Of a DNA stretch of 64,000 nucleotides, positions 32,480 through 41,627 are shown piece after piece (positions within the stretch are counted from its first letter, which is position 1; each line of letters starts with the position of its first letter). The position numbers were made by a program, and so were the translations under genes. The notes beneath the pieces are model-generated. The model did not search any database and was not told the origin of the DNA. It saw only the letters and a list, made by a program, of their open reading frames with translations. The stretch lies in the NCBI GenBank assembly GCA_041393965.1, contig JAWKJB010000001.1, positions 620,001 through 684,000 of the forward strand, read 5' to 3'. The stretch comes from Acidimicrobiia bacterium. GTDB lineage: Bacteria; Actinomycetota; Acidimicrobiia; Spongiisociales; UBA5794.

Positions 32480-32820
32480 TATCTGTGTGGGCGGTCGAGC
32501 TCCGCCGCAAAGAAAGCCGAAGCCCGCTTCAAGATCTCGTTCGCACGGCGCAGCTCACGGTTCTCCTGCTCCAGCTTCTTCATCTTTGCCCGCTCAAAAG
32601 CAGACATGCCCGGGGCATCCCCTGCTTCGATCTCAGCGTCAGCTACCCAACGACGCACAGACTCGGGGCCATACCCCAACTGGTCAGCGACGCGAACCAC
32701 CGTGCCCTGGCTCGTCCCAAGCTCCTTACGGAGCTCGAAAACCAGCCGGACAGCCTGATCCTTCTCCTCTTTCGTATACCGACGAGTCGTCGGCCTTCCT
32801 GGTGTGATTTCCCTTGACAT
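32479..32820 (-). CDS. IS3-family transposase OrfA
   Basis: 113 residues starting MSREITPGRPTTRRYTKEEK: a helix-turn-helix transposase subunit (AVRLVFELRKELGTSQGTVV, LGYGPESVRRWVADAE) with a C-terminal leucine-zipper helix (MKKLEQENRELRRANEILKR) typical of IS3 OrfA. It binds the element ends in partnership with OrfB. ATG 32820 is chosen; the frame extends to 32853. The reading frame is intact although its partner is truncated. Confidence 0.88.
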   Translation of the reverse strand: MSREITPGRPTTRRYTKEEKDQAVRLVFELRKELGTSQGTVVRVADQLGYGPESVRRWVADAEIEAGDAPGMSAFERAKMKKLEQENRELRRANEILKRASAFFAAELDRPHR

Positions 32821-32871
32821 GACTCTCATCTTTCCACACTCAAGAGCCTCCAAGAATCCCAGGGCGATTCA

Positions 32872-33157
32872 GGACCGTCCGGGTTGTCGGAATGGACGGC
32901 GACAATCCGGTCTTCGCGTCACAAGCAACCCGGGCGATCCCTCCGGCGATCCGCGATACGGTGCTGTTTCGCGACGGTGGATGCACGATCGATGGTTGCA
33001 ACAGCCGATACCGCCTTGAACCGCATCACATCATTCCCCGATCCGAACACGGCACACACCATCCATCGAACCTGACCACCCTGTGCTGGTACCACCATCA
33101 TGTCGCGATCCACGGCAACGGGTTTCGCATCGACACCGAATCACCACCGCACAAGCG
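32872..33157 (+). repeat. 286-bp direct repeat, copy 2
   Basis: Second copy of 31547-31832. It starts at the base immediately after the intact IS3 end and continues without a break into the original 3' end of the HNH gene, so this side is the old insertion junction. Confidence 0.95.
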
Positions 33158-33203
33158 CCGCCTCCTTCGCCCAAGCCGCCGAGGGCCTCCCTTGTCGGGC
33201 TAA
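32872..33203 (+). pseudogene. orphan 3' end of the HNH endonuclease gene
   Basis: Continues the frame of the gene at 30715: VGMDGDNPVFASQATRAIPP, the whole HNH domain, then the native tail RRLLRPSRRGPPLSG and a TAA at 33201. It is cut off from its promoter and N-terminal part by the IS3 remnant. The HNH domain is duplicated rather than lost, since copy 1 remains attached to the 5' part. Confidence 0.85.
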
Positions 33204-33218
33204 CGATGTGTGTTGGAA

Positions 33219-33539
33219 TCAGAGCGAACTCGATTGGAGGGCCACCGACGGGCTCCCGGTGATGCTGCTCAACTCGTCGAGGATGTCGAATCGCCTCACC
33301 TCGAAACCGTGGAATGTGTCGTTGCCGGTCAGGCTCGCCACCATCTCAGAATCGAGATAATCATCAGCGGCGGCAGTCGACTCGAAGATGTGGAAGCCAC
33401 CAACGAGATCACCGTCGGTGATCCATGTCTTGGACACCAACCCGGCCACGCCCTGCATGGCGTGCGCGTAGTCAGTGAACGGATCAACGAGGTCCTCCAG
33501 CGTTGCATCTGTTCGGAATGTGATCAAGACCGCATGCAT
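33219..33539 (-). CDS. YdhR-family putative monooxygenase
   Basis: 106-residue ferredoxin-like protein. MHAVLITFRTDATLEDLVDP, VAGLVSKTWITDGDLVGGFH and DDYLDSEMVASLTGNDTF match the YdhR/antibiotic-biosynthesis-monooxygenase-like fold, a dimer whose substrate is generally unknown. A strong AGGAGG ribosome site lies six bases before ATG 33539. It is divergent from the SARP regulator, with 79 bases between the two starts. Confidence 0.82.
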   Translation of the reverse strand: MHAVLITFRTDATLEDLVDPFTDYAHAMQGVAGLVSKTWITDGDLVGGFHIFESTAAADDYLDSEMVASLTGNDTFHGFEVRRFDILDELSSITGSPSVALQSSSL

Positions 33540-33618
33540 TTTAACCTCCTGGTGTCGCGGCTCACCCATTCGTATCAAGTCGAGGTTGCCGAAAGGTTGC
33601 GGCGCGTATGATTGACCG

Positions 33619-36600
33619 GTGGAGTTTGGGATCCTCGGTCCGCTCGAGATCCGGGATGGGGACCAAACGGTCACCATCTCCGGTATAAAGGAGCGCGCCA
33701 TTCTCGGCCTCCTGATCGTTGAGGCCGGAACCGTCGTCTCCGCGGATCGAATGGTGTTCGAACTGTGGGGCGACACGCCACCGAGAACAGCGACGAAGTC
33801 GCTGCGGAGCCATGTATCGCGCTTGCGTCGCTCGCTCGGCGGCACAACGACCATCGTCACGCAACGACCGGGCTACCGACTCGCGTTGGACGGCCATATC
33901 ATTGATGCCGCACGGTTCGAATCACTCGCCGATGATGCAAGCAGGCTCGCGAGCGATCCCATTCGTCGGTGGCAAACGGCGCGTGAAGCCCTCGCGCTGT
34001 GGCGCGGACCGGCACTCGCCGATCTCAGCGCCTTTGCGTTCGCTGACGGGGAAGCGAGGCGCCTCGAGGAGCGCCGAATCAGGACCGCCGAGCACGCGAT
34101 GGATGCCGGTCTCCGGATCGGACGCCATCGGGATCTCATCCCTGAGTTGCGCGTACTCACCACGGAACACCCATACCACGAGGCGTATTGGGCGCAGTTG
34201 ATGCTCGCGCTCTACCGCTCGGGTCGCGCCGGAGATGCCCTCGATGTGTTCCGGGAAGCCTCGACCGTGCTCGGGGAGGGACTCGGCATAGGCCCCTCCG
34301 TTGAGCTGCGGGAACTGGAGCGTTCGGTCGTTCTCCAAGATGAGACGCTCAACCTGCGGGTTCCGACAGGACCGCACAATCTCCCTGCTTCCGTCTCATC
34401 GTTCGTCGGAAGGGAACGAGAGTTGGCTTCCCTTGCAAGGAGCCTCGGTGATTCGCGGTTGGTGACGATGACAGGTGCGGGGGGATCCGGCAAGAGTCGC
34501 CTCGCGAGGGAGCAGGCGAGTCGGTCCCTGATGGATTACGCCGACGGTGTCTGGATCGTCGAGCTTTCCTCGCTCATTGATCCCGACGACATACCAGCCG
34601 CGGTGTGCATTGCGATGGGTGAGCCTGCCAGCCACGCCACAGATCCGACCGATGCCCTCGTCTCGCTGGCTGGTACCCGGCGAATGCTCCTCTTGTTGGA
34701 CAACTGCGAGCACATGGTCGACGCCGTCGGGATGCTCGTCGGAAGAATCCTCTCCGAATGCCCCAACACGACGATTCTCGCCACCTCCCGCGTCGCGCTT
34801 CGGGTCCCTGGCGAGACGATCTGGCTGGTTCCCCCCCTTCAGCTTCCGGATCTTGACGATGAGCTGGAGGTTCAAGTGGCGACCGAGGCGGTTCGGCTCT
34901 TTGTCGTGCGCGCTCGAGAAGCCGCACACGAGGTTTCGTTCGAAGGTGACGACATGCGGACGATCTCGGCCCTGTGCATTGCCCTTGGCGGGCTTCCGCT
35001 CGCCGTGGAGTTGGCTGCTTCCCGGATCGGTGCCTTCGGTCTCGCCGATCTCGCAGAACGCCTCGAAGGAGGACTCAGCATGCTCGGCGCGGGTCGCACG
35101 GAGCTTGCACACCACCGCTCCATGAAGGCGGCCATTGGCTGGAGTGTGGACCTGCTGACCGGTGACGAGCGACGGGCCTTCGTTGGGCTCGCTGTCTTTC
35201 TCGGCGGCTGGACACTCGCGGACGCTGAGGCTGTTCTCGGGGGCCGAATCGTCCCGTTGGATGAGGTTGCCGGCATCGTGGCTTCCCTCGTCGATCAGTC
35301 GCTGGTCGAGGTCCACCGCGAACACGGGGTTCGGTACCGGTTCCTGGAACCGATCCGTGAGTTTGCCCGGGAGCAGCTCCATGCCTCCGAGATGGCGGCC
35401 GATCTCGACCTGGTCCACGCGCTTCGTTTCCTCGAGGTGTGTGGCAGGGCCGACGAAGGTCTGCGGGGCCGAGAGCAGACCGACTGGCTTGCTCGCTTGC
35501 GGGCAGATCATGACAACATTCGGAAGGCACTGCGGTGGTCGGTCGATGCCAAACGCGGCGACATCGCGCTCGGGCTTGTGGCATCCTGTGCATGGTTCTG
35601 GTTCATGGCGGGACATTGGCGCGAGGTGTCGCTGTGGCTCGATGCGGCACTCGATGCGGCTGGTGACGACCATCCGCTACTCCGAGCAAGGGCCATTGCA
35701 CGCGCCGATGGGATCCAGGTCATCCGGGTCAATGTACAGCCAGCGGCGACGAGGATCGAAGCCGCCGAAGCGGTGTGCAGGGCCGAAGGTGACCGGTACT
35801 ACGAGGCATGGTGCGTGCACCTGCGAGGTCATGCGCACATCTATGACGAGGCTGGTGACCCGCGACGACCGATCGAGACCGCTCGTGAGATCTTCGTGGA
35901 ACTCGACCGGCCATGGGAGGTCGCGTGGTCTGATCGATACCTCGGAGACGCATTTGGCCTTGCCGGTATGAGCGACGATGCCATCGAAGTTCAACTGTTG
36001 TCGATTTCGGCTTTTCGGGAGATGGGTGACCTGTGGTCGACCGCCTACGGTCTTCACAACCTCGCCAACTTCTTCTTGGTGAACAATGCGTACGGGCCAA
36101 GCGTTGCGCGCCCCTACTTCGAACGGTGCATGCGGATCGCACAGGACATCGGGGATCCGGTGTGGCACGCCCACGGGCTCAACGGCCTCGCCCATTGCGA
36201 CTTCCAAGAGGAAGCGGGGGATCCGACGACGCGGTACCTGGAGGCGGCCGATCGATTGCGCCGCATCGGTGATGATGCATGCCTTGCTTCGGCGGTCGGG
36301 TTCCTCGGAGATCTGAGCGAGCGGAGCGGTGAGATCGGCCCAGCAGCGGGGTGGTACGCAGAAGCCATTCGGATAGCAGAACGGCTCTCACGCTGGTCGC
36401 ACATCGGAGCCAACTTCGACCGTCTCGCACGCTTGGCGCATGTGACGAACCGCTCGGCGCAGGCAAGGCGTCTCGTCGCCGCCGTTGATGGCGGATTGGG
36501 TCGCGGCGAGATGAGGTTCACGGACTGGTACGCCGCCACGCATCGCGAGGTCGCGCGGTCCGTCGGGATCGAGGGTCCGACGACGGAGCCCATCGCGGAT

Positions 36601-36651
36601 CTCATTCCGTTTGCCCTCGAACTCGCCGAGACGATCGCAGATGGTGCCTGA
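33619..36651 (+). CDS. SARP/AfsR-type transcriptional regulator with NB-ARC ATPase and TPR-like repeats
   Basis: 1010 residues. Residues 1-90: winged-helix Trans_reg_C domain (ERAILGLLIVEAGTVVSADRM, LRSHVSRLRRSLGG). Residues 95-240: BTAD. Residues about 260-560: NB-ARC/STAND ATPase with Walker A MTGAGGSGKSRLAREQ, Walker B RMLLLLDNCEHMVDAVG and GGLPLAVELAASRIGAF. The remainder is helical repeats. AfsR-type proteins activate secondary-metabolite or stress genes after ATP-driven assembly. TATGAT at 33607-33612 lies six bases before GTG 33619. No biosynthetic cluster is visible beside it. Confidence 0.92.
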   Translation: MEFGILGPLEIRDGDQTVTISGIKERAILGLLIVEAGTVVSADRMVFELWGDTPPRTATKSLRSHVSRLRRSLGGTTTIVTQRPGYRLALDGHIIDAARFESLADDASRLASDPIRRWQTAREALALWRGPALADLSAFAFADGEARRLEERRIRTAEHAMDAGLRIGRHRDLIPELRVLTTEHPYHEAYWAQLMLALYRSGRAGDALDVFREASTVLGEGLGIGPSVELRELERSVVLQDETLNLRVPTGPHNLPASVSSFVGRERELASLARSLGDSRLVTMTGAGGSGKSRLAREQASRSLMDYADGVWIVELSSLIDPDDIPAAVCIAMGEPASHATDPTDALVSLAGTRRMLLLLDNCEHMVDAVGMLVGRILSECPNTTILATSRVALRVPGETIWLVPPLQLPDLDDELEVQVATEAVRLFVVRAREAAHEVSFEGDDMRTISALCIALGGLPLAVELAASRIGAFGLADLAERLEGGLSMLGAGRTELAHHRSMKAAIGWSVDLLTGDERRAFVGLAVFLGGWTLADAEAVLGGRIVPLDEVAGIVASLVDQSLVEVHREHGVRYRFLEPIREFAREQLHASEMAADLDLVHALRFLEVCGRADEGLRGREQTDWLARLRADHDNIRKALRWSVDAKRGDIALGLVASCAWFWFMAGHWREVSLWLDAALDAAGDDHPLLRARAIARADGIQVIRVNVQPAATRIEAAEAVCRAEGDRYYEAWCVHLRGHAHIYDEAGDPRRPIETAREIFVELDRPWEVAWSDRYLGDAFGLAGMSDDAIEVQLLSISAFREMGDLWSTAYGLHNLANFFLVNNAYGPSVARPYFERCMRIAQDIGDPVWHAHGLNGLAHCDFQEEAGDPTTRYLEAADRLRRIGDDACLASAVGFLGDLSERSGEIGPAAGWYAEAIRIAERLSRWSHIGANFDRLARLAHVTNRSAQARRLVAAVDGGLGRGEMRFTDWYAATHREVARSVGIEGPTTEPIADLIPFALELAETIADGA

Positions 36652-36656
36652 GGAAC

Positions 36657-36680
36657 GAGGCCAGCTTCATGGGCTGCCTC
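36657..36680. terminator. weak hairpin between convergent genes
   Basis: GAGGCCAGC (36657-36665) can pair with GCTGCCTC (36673-36680) with one bulged base around a seven-base loop, at the 3' ends of the SARP gene and the ABC-2 permease gene. No U-run follows on either strand. Confidence 0.3.
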
Positions 36681-37485
36681 AGACCCGCAGCATCTTATCG
36701 ATGCGGCGAGCGGTGATCACGGATCCGACCGCACCGAGCAACCCGAGATAGGCGACATTGACGAGCATCGTCCAGCTCAGGACGCCGAGCGTGAGACCGC
36801 GCAGGAGGACGACTCCGTGGTAGAGCGGTGAGAACCAAGCCACGACCTGGAGAGGGACCGGGTAGACCGAGAGCGGGTAGAAGGTGGCGGAGAACAGGAA
36901 GAGAGGCACGGTGATGAACGCCACGATGTCGAGATCCTGCCAGGTACGCATGTAGGTGGTTCCGGCGGTGCCCATGGCGCCGAATGCGAAGCCGATGAGG
37001 ACCGTAGCGGGGAACGCGAGAATGCCGAGGGGTGACTCGATCAGGCCCATCGCGGCCATGACCATCATGAAGGCAACCGAATACGCTGCTCCTCTCGAGA
37101 GTGTCCAAACGATCTCGCCGGACGCCACATCGGTCGGTTCGACCGGGGTTGCGAGGATCCCGTCGTAGATCTTGCCGTACCTGAGCTTGAAGAACATGTT
37201 CCCCGTCGACTCGAACACGGCGCCGTTCATTGCCGAAGCGGCCAGCATTGCCGGCGCGATGTACGCGACATACTCGACCGGGCTTCCGGCGAAGTCGACC
37301 TCACCCGCGAGGTCTCCGAGGCCGACACCCATCGCGATGAGATAGAAAAACGGTTCGAAGAACCCCGACAGGAGGACGGGCCAGATCGTGCGCATCGCGA
37401 CGAGGTTGCGCTCGAGGAGGAACCTGCCGCGCCACATTCGCGGAAGCGGCGGAATCACGCGCGGCGCGAAGCCCGATCGGTTCAC
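36679..37485 (-). CDS. ABC-2 type transporter permease (second subunit)
   Basis: 268 residues, six membrane spans, NodJ/DrrB-like. LERNLVAMRTIWPVLLSGFF, IAPAMLAASAMNGAVFESTG, YGKIYDGILATPV and FSATFYPLSVYP are family stretches also found in the permease just upstream. GTG 37485 overlaps that gene's stop codon (GTGA). With its sibling and the ATPase it should form an exporter of a lipid, polysaccharide or drug-like compound. The frame to 38013 lies within the sibling gene and is rejected. Confidence 0.88.
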   Translation of the reverse strand: MNRSGFAPRVIPPLPRMWRGRFLLERNLVAMRTIWPVLLSGFFEPFFYLIAMGVGLGDLAGEVDFAGSPVEYVAYIAPAMLAASAMNGAVFESTGNMFFKLRYGKIYDGILATPVEPTDVASGEIVWTLSRGAAYSVAFMMVMAAMGLIESPLGILAFPATVLIGFAFGAMGTAGTTYMRTWQDLDIVAFITVPLFLFSATFYPLSVYPVPLQVVAWFSPLYHGVVLLRGLTLGVLSWTMLVNVAYLGLLGAVGSVITARRIDKMLRV

Positions 37486-38258
37486 GGCGTCAACCGCCTG
37501 CGTATCGGCCCGACGCTGAGAACCGTTCCGACCACGACGATCGCGACGAGGAAGGCCCAACTGATCCATGGCTGTACGATCGGCGTCGATCCGAGGGTGA
37601 TCATGCGAGCAAGTTCGACACCGTGAAAGACCGGTGTGACGAATGCAACCGGCTGAAGCCATCCGGGAAGCTGGGTGATCGGGAACAGGACCCCGGAGAA
37701 CAGGAACATCGGTATGACGACGAACCGGAAGTAGGTCGCGAGGGCCGAATCGGTTCTGAGACGGACCGTGAATGCCGTCGTCGCGGCCGCCATGCCTGCT
37801 CCAACGAGGACCGCGGGTACGGTCGATGCGAGCGATCCAAGCGGGGATGCGACACCGAACGCCACCATCACGATCGCGAACGACACCGAGACCATCGCGA
37901 CACGAATCGTCGACCACGCGACCTGACCGAGGGCGAGGCTTCTGACCCCCACCGGTGTTGCAAGGGTTGCGTGCCATGTCTGGCGCCACTTGATCGCCGC
38001 CATGACCTTCCATGCGCCTTCGGCCGCGCCGGTTTGCATCGCCGTAGCGACGAGGAGGCCCGGCGCGAGGAACGCGAGGTAGGAGATGCCCTCGGCACCC
38101 GAAGCGAGGTTCTCATCGACGAGAGTTCCGAGCCCGAGTCCCATCGCGAGCAGGTACAGAACCGGATTGAGGAAGCCGGTGAACACCGATCCACGCCAGG
38201 TTCGCCGGTACGCACGCAGCTCAGACTCGACGACTCGAACCGACAGGGGTACTGCCAT
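37482..38258 (-). CDS. ABC-2 type transporter permease (first subunit)
   Basis: 258 residues with six spans. ELRAYRRTWRGSVFTGFLNP is the amphipathic entry helix typical of NodJ/DrrB permeases; LLAMGLGLGTLV, TWHATLATPVGVRSLALGQV and FLFSGVLFPITQLP follow. ATG 38258 shares its last base with the ATPase stop codon. It is homologous to the next gene, so the exporter is probably a heterodimer of two permeases. Confidence 0.88.
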   Translation of the reverse strand: MAVPLSVRVVESELRAYRRTWRGSVFTGFLNPVLYLLAMGLGLGTLVDENLASGAEGISYLAFLAPGLLVATAMQTGAAEGAWKVMAAIKWRQTWHATLATPVGVRSLALGQVAWSTIRVAMVSVSFAIVMVAFGVASPLGSLASTVPAVLVGAGMAAATTAFTVRLRTDSALATYFRFVVIPMFLFSGVLFPITQLPGWLQPVAFVTPVFHGVELARMITLGSTPIVQPWISWAFLVAIVVVGTVLSVGPIRRRLTP

Positions 38259-39190
38259 CAGTCGACCAGGGTTCGGCCGGTGAGTCGCAAGAAGACATCC
38301 TCGAGGGTCGATCGGCGCGCAAGCACCGTCTCGGGCTGCATGCCCTCGCTGTGGACGGCGGCGATCGTCCGCTCGGCGTCTTCGGTGTATACGAGGGCAC
38401 GATCGGCGAGGATCTCGGTACGGTCGGACAGTTGCTCGATCCTGCCGTCGAGGGTTTCGAGCACACCGACCGGAAAGCGGAGCTCGACGACATCGCGCGG
38501 GGTGTACTCGTCGATCAATGCCCGTGGCGATCCCTCGGCGACGATGTGCCCGTTGTCCATCACGACGAGCCGGTCGCAGAGTTGCTCGGCCTCGTCCATG
38601 TAGTGGGTCGTGATGAGCAGGGTGATGCCTCGCTGCTTGAGCCGGTACAGGCGGTCCCACAGCACATGTCGGGCTTGGGGGTCGAGTCCGGTCGTGGGCT
38701 CGTCGAGGATGTAGATGTCGGGATCGTTGATGAGGCCGCGTGCAATCGTGACACGGCGTTTCATCCCGCCCGACAGCGCGTCGACCGGTGCATGGAGCTT
38801 GTCGGTCAGCTTGACGAAATCGATCAACTCGTCGATGCGAGCGTTGAGCTCGGTCTTCGGGATGTCGAAGAAGCGCCCGTAGGTGTACAGGTTGTCATGG
38901 ACCGTGAGTTCTTCGTCGAGGTTGTTCTCCTGGGGAACCACACCGAGCCTCGAACGCAATCGAGGGCCCTCGGTGGTCGGGTCGAGCCCGAGAACCGAAA
39001 GCGTGCCTCCCGAGATCGGGGACAGTGCACTGATCATCCGCATGGTCGAGGTCTTGCCTGCACCGTTCGGCCCGAGGAAACCGAACGACTCACCCTGCCG
39101 AACCTCGAAGCTCACACCGTCAACCGCGACGAAGTCGCCGAAGGTCTTGCGAAGGTTGGTGGCCGTGATGAGCGCTTCGGACATGGGCAT
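38258..39190 (-). CDS. ABC-2 exporter ATP-binding protein
   Basis: 310 residues. Walker A GPNGAGKTSTMR, Q-loop VVPQENNLDEELTV, signature LSGGMKRRVTIARGL, Walker B IYILDEPTTGLDPQ and H-loop ITTHYMDEAEQ are those of the NodI/DrrA group. ATG 39190 or 39184 could be the start. The gene is divergent from the TetR gene, and the operator at 39263-39280 lies between them, so the repressor may control both directions. Confidence 0.92.
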   Translation of the reverse strand: MPMSEALITATNLRKTFGDFVAVDGVSFEVRQGESFGFLGPNGAGKTSTMRMISALSPISGGTLSVLGLDPTTEGPRLRSRLGVVPQENNLDEELTVHDNLYTYGRFFDIPKTELNARIDELIDFVKLTDKLHAPVDALSGGMKRRVTIARGLINDPDIYILDEPTTGLDPQARHVLWDRLYRLKQRGITLLITTHYMDEAEQLCDRLVVMDNGHIVAEGSPRALIDEYTPRDVVELRFPVGVLETLDGRIEQLSDRTEILADRALVYTEDAERTIAAVHSEGMQPETVLARRSTLEDVFLRLTGRTLVD

Positions 39191-39262
39191 GGAAAGATAG
39201 CGACGACACGATCCGACACTCGGCGGTTGACGCCCGACTCGTCGGATGCCAAGGTCACCGTG

Positions 39263-39280
39263 TGAGTGAGTGCTCACTCA
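39263..39280. promoter_or_regulatory. TetR-type operator between two ABC transporter units
   Basis: TGAGTGAG-TG-CTCACTCA is a perfect inverted repeat with 8-bp arms, the size and symmetry of TetR-family operators. It lies five bases upstream of the -10 of the TetR gene (TAGTCT at 39285-39290), hence between its -10 and -35, and 73 bases from the start of the divergent ATPase gene. Confidence 0.82.
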
Positions 39281-39296
39281 GTATTAGTCTGGTGGG

Positions 39297-39893
39297 GTGA
39301 AGACGACCCGAGCCAAACCGATGCCGACCGAGGAGCGCCAGAAGGCGATCGTGGCCGCGGTCACCCCGCTCATCGCCGCGTACGGATCCGGCGTCACGAC
39401 GGCGGCGATGGCGGAGGCGGCTGGTGTGGCTGAGGGAACGATCTACTCGGTGTTCCCAGACAAGAGGTCGCTGATCATCGCAGCCGTGAGGTCAGCGCTC
39501 GATCCTGTCGTGGTGCAGGAGGCGTTCAGCGCCATCGATCCCGAAGCCGGACTCGAAGGCAAACTCCTCGCAGCGGCTGGCGTGCTCGTCGAACGCATCG
39601 AACAAGTCATGGCGCTCTTCGATGCCCTCCGGTCGATACCGGGGGCCACCGACGGGAGCAGCCGCGGTCACCAGTTCGTCGCCGATGCCGAAGTGGCGGT
39701 GACCGCAAGCCTGACGGACCTCATCACACCCCACGCGGGCGAACTCGCCATCGAACCGAAGCGGGTGGCTTCAGCCCTCCGTGGCCTCGTCCTGTCGGCC
39801 CGTCATCCTTTGCTGCCAGAAGAGCTTCATCTCACGGTGGACGAAGCCGTCGCGGTGCTGCTGCGGGGTGTCACCATCAGAGAAGGGTCATAG
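39297..39893 (+). CDS. TetR-family transcriptional regulator
   Basis: 198 residues. The N-terminal helix-turn-helix spans EERQKAIVAAVTPLIAAYG and TTAAMAEAAGVAEGTIYSVF; the C-terminal ligand domain is variable. GTG 39297 with TAGTCT six bases upstream indicates a leaderless start. The palindrome at 39263-39280 is the obvious binding site. Three bases separate its stop codon from the first exporter gene, so it probably represses its own operon and the divergent ABC-2 system. Confidence 0.92.
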   Translation: MKTTRAKPMPTEERQKAIVAAVTPLIAAYGSGVTTAAMAEAAGVAEGTIYSVFPDKRSLIIAAVRSALDPVVVQEAFSAIDPEAGLEGKLLAAAGVLVERIEQVMALFDALRSIPGATDGSSRGHQFVADAEVAVTASLTDLITPHAGELAIEPKRVASALRGLVLSARHPLLPEELHLTVDEAVAVLLRGVTIREGS

Positions 39894-39896
39894 GCC

Positions 39897-41627
39897 GTGT
39901 TACTGCGCATCCTGAGGAGCCACCTCGCGCCCTACAAGCGCCTCATCGTCGTCATCGTTGCGTTCCAGTTCGTTGCAACGATGGCCTCGCTGCTCCTTCC
40001 GAGCCTCAACGCGGACATCATCGACAAGGGCGTCGTCACCGGGGACACCGACTACATCGTCGCAAAGGGCTCGATCATGCTTGCCGTCTCGTTGCTTCAG
40101 GTCCTCGCATCGATCGCGGCGGTGTATTTCGGGGCCAAGACGGCGATGGCGTTCGGACGCGACCTGCGGTCGTCCATCTTCCGCAAGGTGGCGTCGTATT
40201 CGAGGCGCGAGATGTCGTACTTCGGTGCGCCGTCGCTGATCACCCGCAACACCAACGATGTCCAACAAATCCAGATGCTGGTCATGATGACCTTCACCCT
40301 CATGGTGATGGCACCGATCATGATGGTCGGCGGCATCATCATGGCAATGCGCGAGGATGTCGGCCTTTCGTGGCTTGTGGCCGTTGCGGTTCCGCTCCTC
40401 GCCGCGGTGCTTGCCTTGGTCATTTCCCGGATGATCCCCGCGTATCGCACGATGCAGCGACGGATCGACACCGTCAACCGTGTCCTTCGCGAACAGCTCA
40501 GCGGTATCAGGGTGCTCCGAGCCTTCGTGCGCGAGCCGTACGAGACGCAACGCTTCGAACACGCCAACCGCGAGCTCACGGAGGTGTCGCTGACCGTCGG
40601 CCGGTGGATGGCGGCGATGTTCCCCATCGTTCTGCTGGTTCTGAACCTTGCAAGCGTGGCGGTCCTGTGGTTCGGCGGTCTGCGGATCGACGCCGGATCG
40701 ATGGAGATCGGCGCACTCACCGCGTATCTCACCTATCTCATCCAGATCCTCATGTCGGTGATGATGGCGACATTCACGCTGATCATGGTGCCGCGCGCAG
40801 CGGTCAGCGCGGACCGTATCGGTGAGGTCCTCGAAACGAACTCGTCGGTGGTTCCACCCGAGCATGGGGTCGTGGCGGCCGATCGGCGGGGTGAGGTCGA
40901 GTTCCGTCGGGTCGAGTTCACCTACCCGGGTGCAACCGATCCCGTGCTGCGCAACATCGATTTCGCCGCCAAACCCGGACAGACCACAGCGATCATCGGT
41001 TCCACCGGAGCGGGAAAGTCGACACTTGTCAACCTCATTCCCCGCCTGTTCGATGCCACCGCCGGCACCGTGCTTGTCGACGGCATCGATGTGCGGAGCC
41101 TCGAGCCGGACTTCCTGTGGAGCCGCATCGGCTATGTCCCGCAAAGCCCGTATCTGTTCACAGGAACCGTTGCTTCGAACCTCCGGCACGGCAAGCCGGA
41201 CGCGACCGAAGCAGAGATGTGGCGCGCGCTCGAGATCGCACAGGCCCGTGATTTCGTCGAGGAGATGCCGGAGGGCCTCGACGCTTCGATCTCACAGGGT
41301 GGGACCAATTTGTCGGGAGGGCAGCGCCAGCGGCTCTCGATTGCACGAGCGGTGATCCGGGACCCCGAGATCTACCTCTTCGACGATGCGTTCTCTGCAC
41401 TCGATCTCGCCACCGACGCGCGGCTGCGGGGGGCGCTCAAACCGGTGACGACCAACGCAACCGTGATCATCGTTGCCCAACGCGTCTCGACGATCAGGGA
41501 CGCCGACCGGATCGTCGTTCTCGACCATGGTGTGATCGTCGGCTCTGGCACGCACCGCGAGCTCCTCGAAACCTGTCCGACCTATGTCGAGATCGTCGAC
41601 TCCCAGCAGATGGCGGAGGTGTTGTGA
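39897..41627 (+). CDS. heterodimeric ABC exporter, subunit 1 (degenerate ATP site)
   Basis: 576 residues: a six-span exporter domain (to about residue 310) and an ATPase domain with Walker A GSTGAGKSTLVNL and signature LSGGQRQRLSIARAV. Walker B ends in LFDDAFSALD, with Asp instead of the catalytic Glu, and the switch His is Gln (AQRVSTIRDA). These changes mark the non-hydrolysing site of heterodimeric exporters such as TM287/288. The partner follows with an overlap of four bases. Likely substrates are drugs or lipids. Confidence 0.92.
   Translation: MLLRILRSHLAPYKRLIVVIVAFQFVATMASLLLPSLNADIIDKGVVTGDTDYIVAKGSIMLAVSLLQVLASIAAVYFGAKTAMAFGRDLRSSIFRKVASYSRREMSYFGAPSLITRNTNDVQQIQMLVMMTFTLMVMAPIMMVGGIIMAMREDVGLSWLVAVAVPLLAAVLALVISRMIPAYRTMQRRIDTVNRVLREQLSGIRVLRAFVREPYETQRFEHANRELTEVSLTVGRWMAAMFPIVLLVLNLASVAVLWFGGLRIDAGSMEIGALTAYLTYLIQILMSVMMATFTLIMVPRAAVSADRIGEVLETNSSVVPPEHGVVAADRRGEVEFRRVEFTYPGATDPVLRNIDFAAKPGQTTAIIGSTGAGKSTLVNLIPRLFDATAGTVLVDGIDVRSLEPDFLWSRIGYVPQSPYLFTGTVASNLRHGKPDATEAEMWRALEIAQARDFVEEMPEGLDASISQGGTNLSGGQRQRLSIARAVIRDPEIYLFDDAFSALDLATDARLRGALKPVTTNATVIIVAQRVSTIRDADRIVVLDHGVIVGSGTHRELLETCPTYVEIVDSQQMAEVL

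Larger units (their letters stand above)
31833..32871 (-). mobile_element. IS3-family insertion sequence remnant, one end missing
   Basis: 1039 bp holding OrfA and a truncated OrfB on the minus strand. The intact end is at 32871, where the element begins TGAATCGCCCTGGGATTC, like the terminal repeats of actinobacterial IS3 elements that start with TG. The other end is cut at 31833 inside OrfB, before the catalytic Glu. The 286-bp flanking repeats are far longer than the 3-4 bp duplication made by IS3 transposition, so later recombination must have shaped this locus. Confidence 0.88.

Noticed and set aside
31547..33157. 286-bp repeats as an IS target-site duplication
   Set aside because: IS3 elements duplicate 3-4 bp; a 286-bp duplication with a truncated element needs a later recombination step.
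34396..35673. 425-codon open frame antisense to the SARP gene
   Set aside because: It mirrors the coding strand of a clear regulator gene; long antisense frames are expected at this GC content and the product matches no fold.
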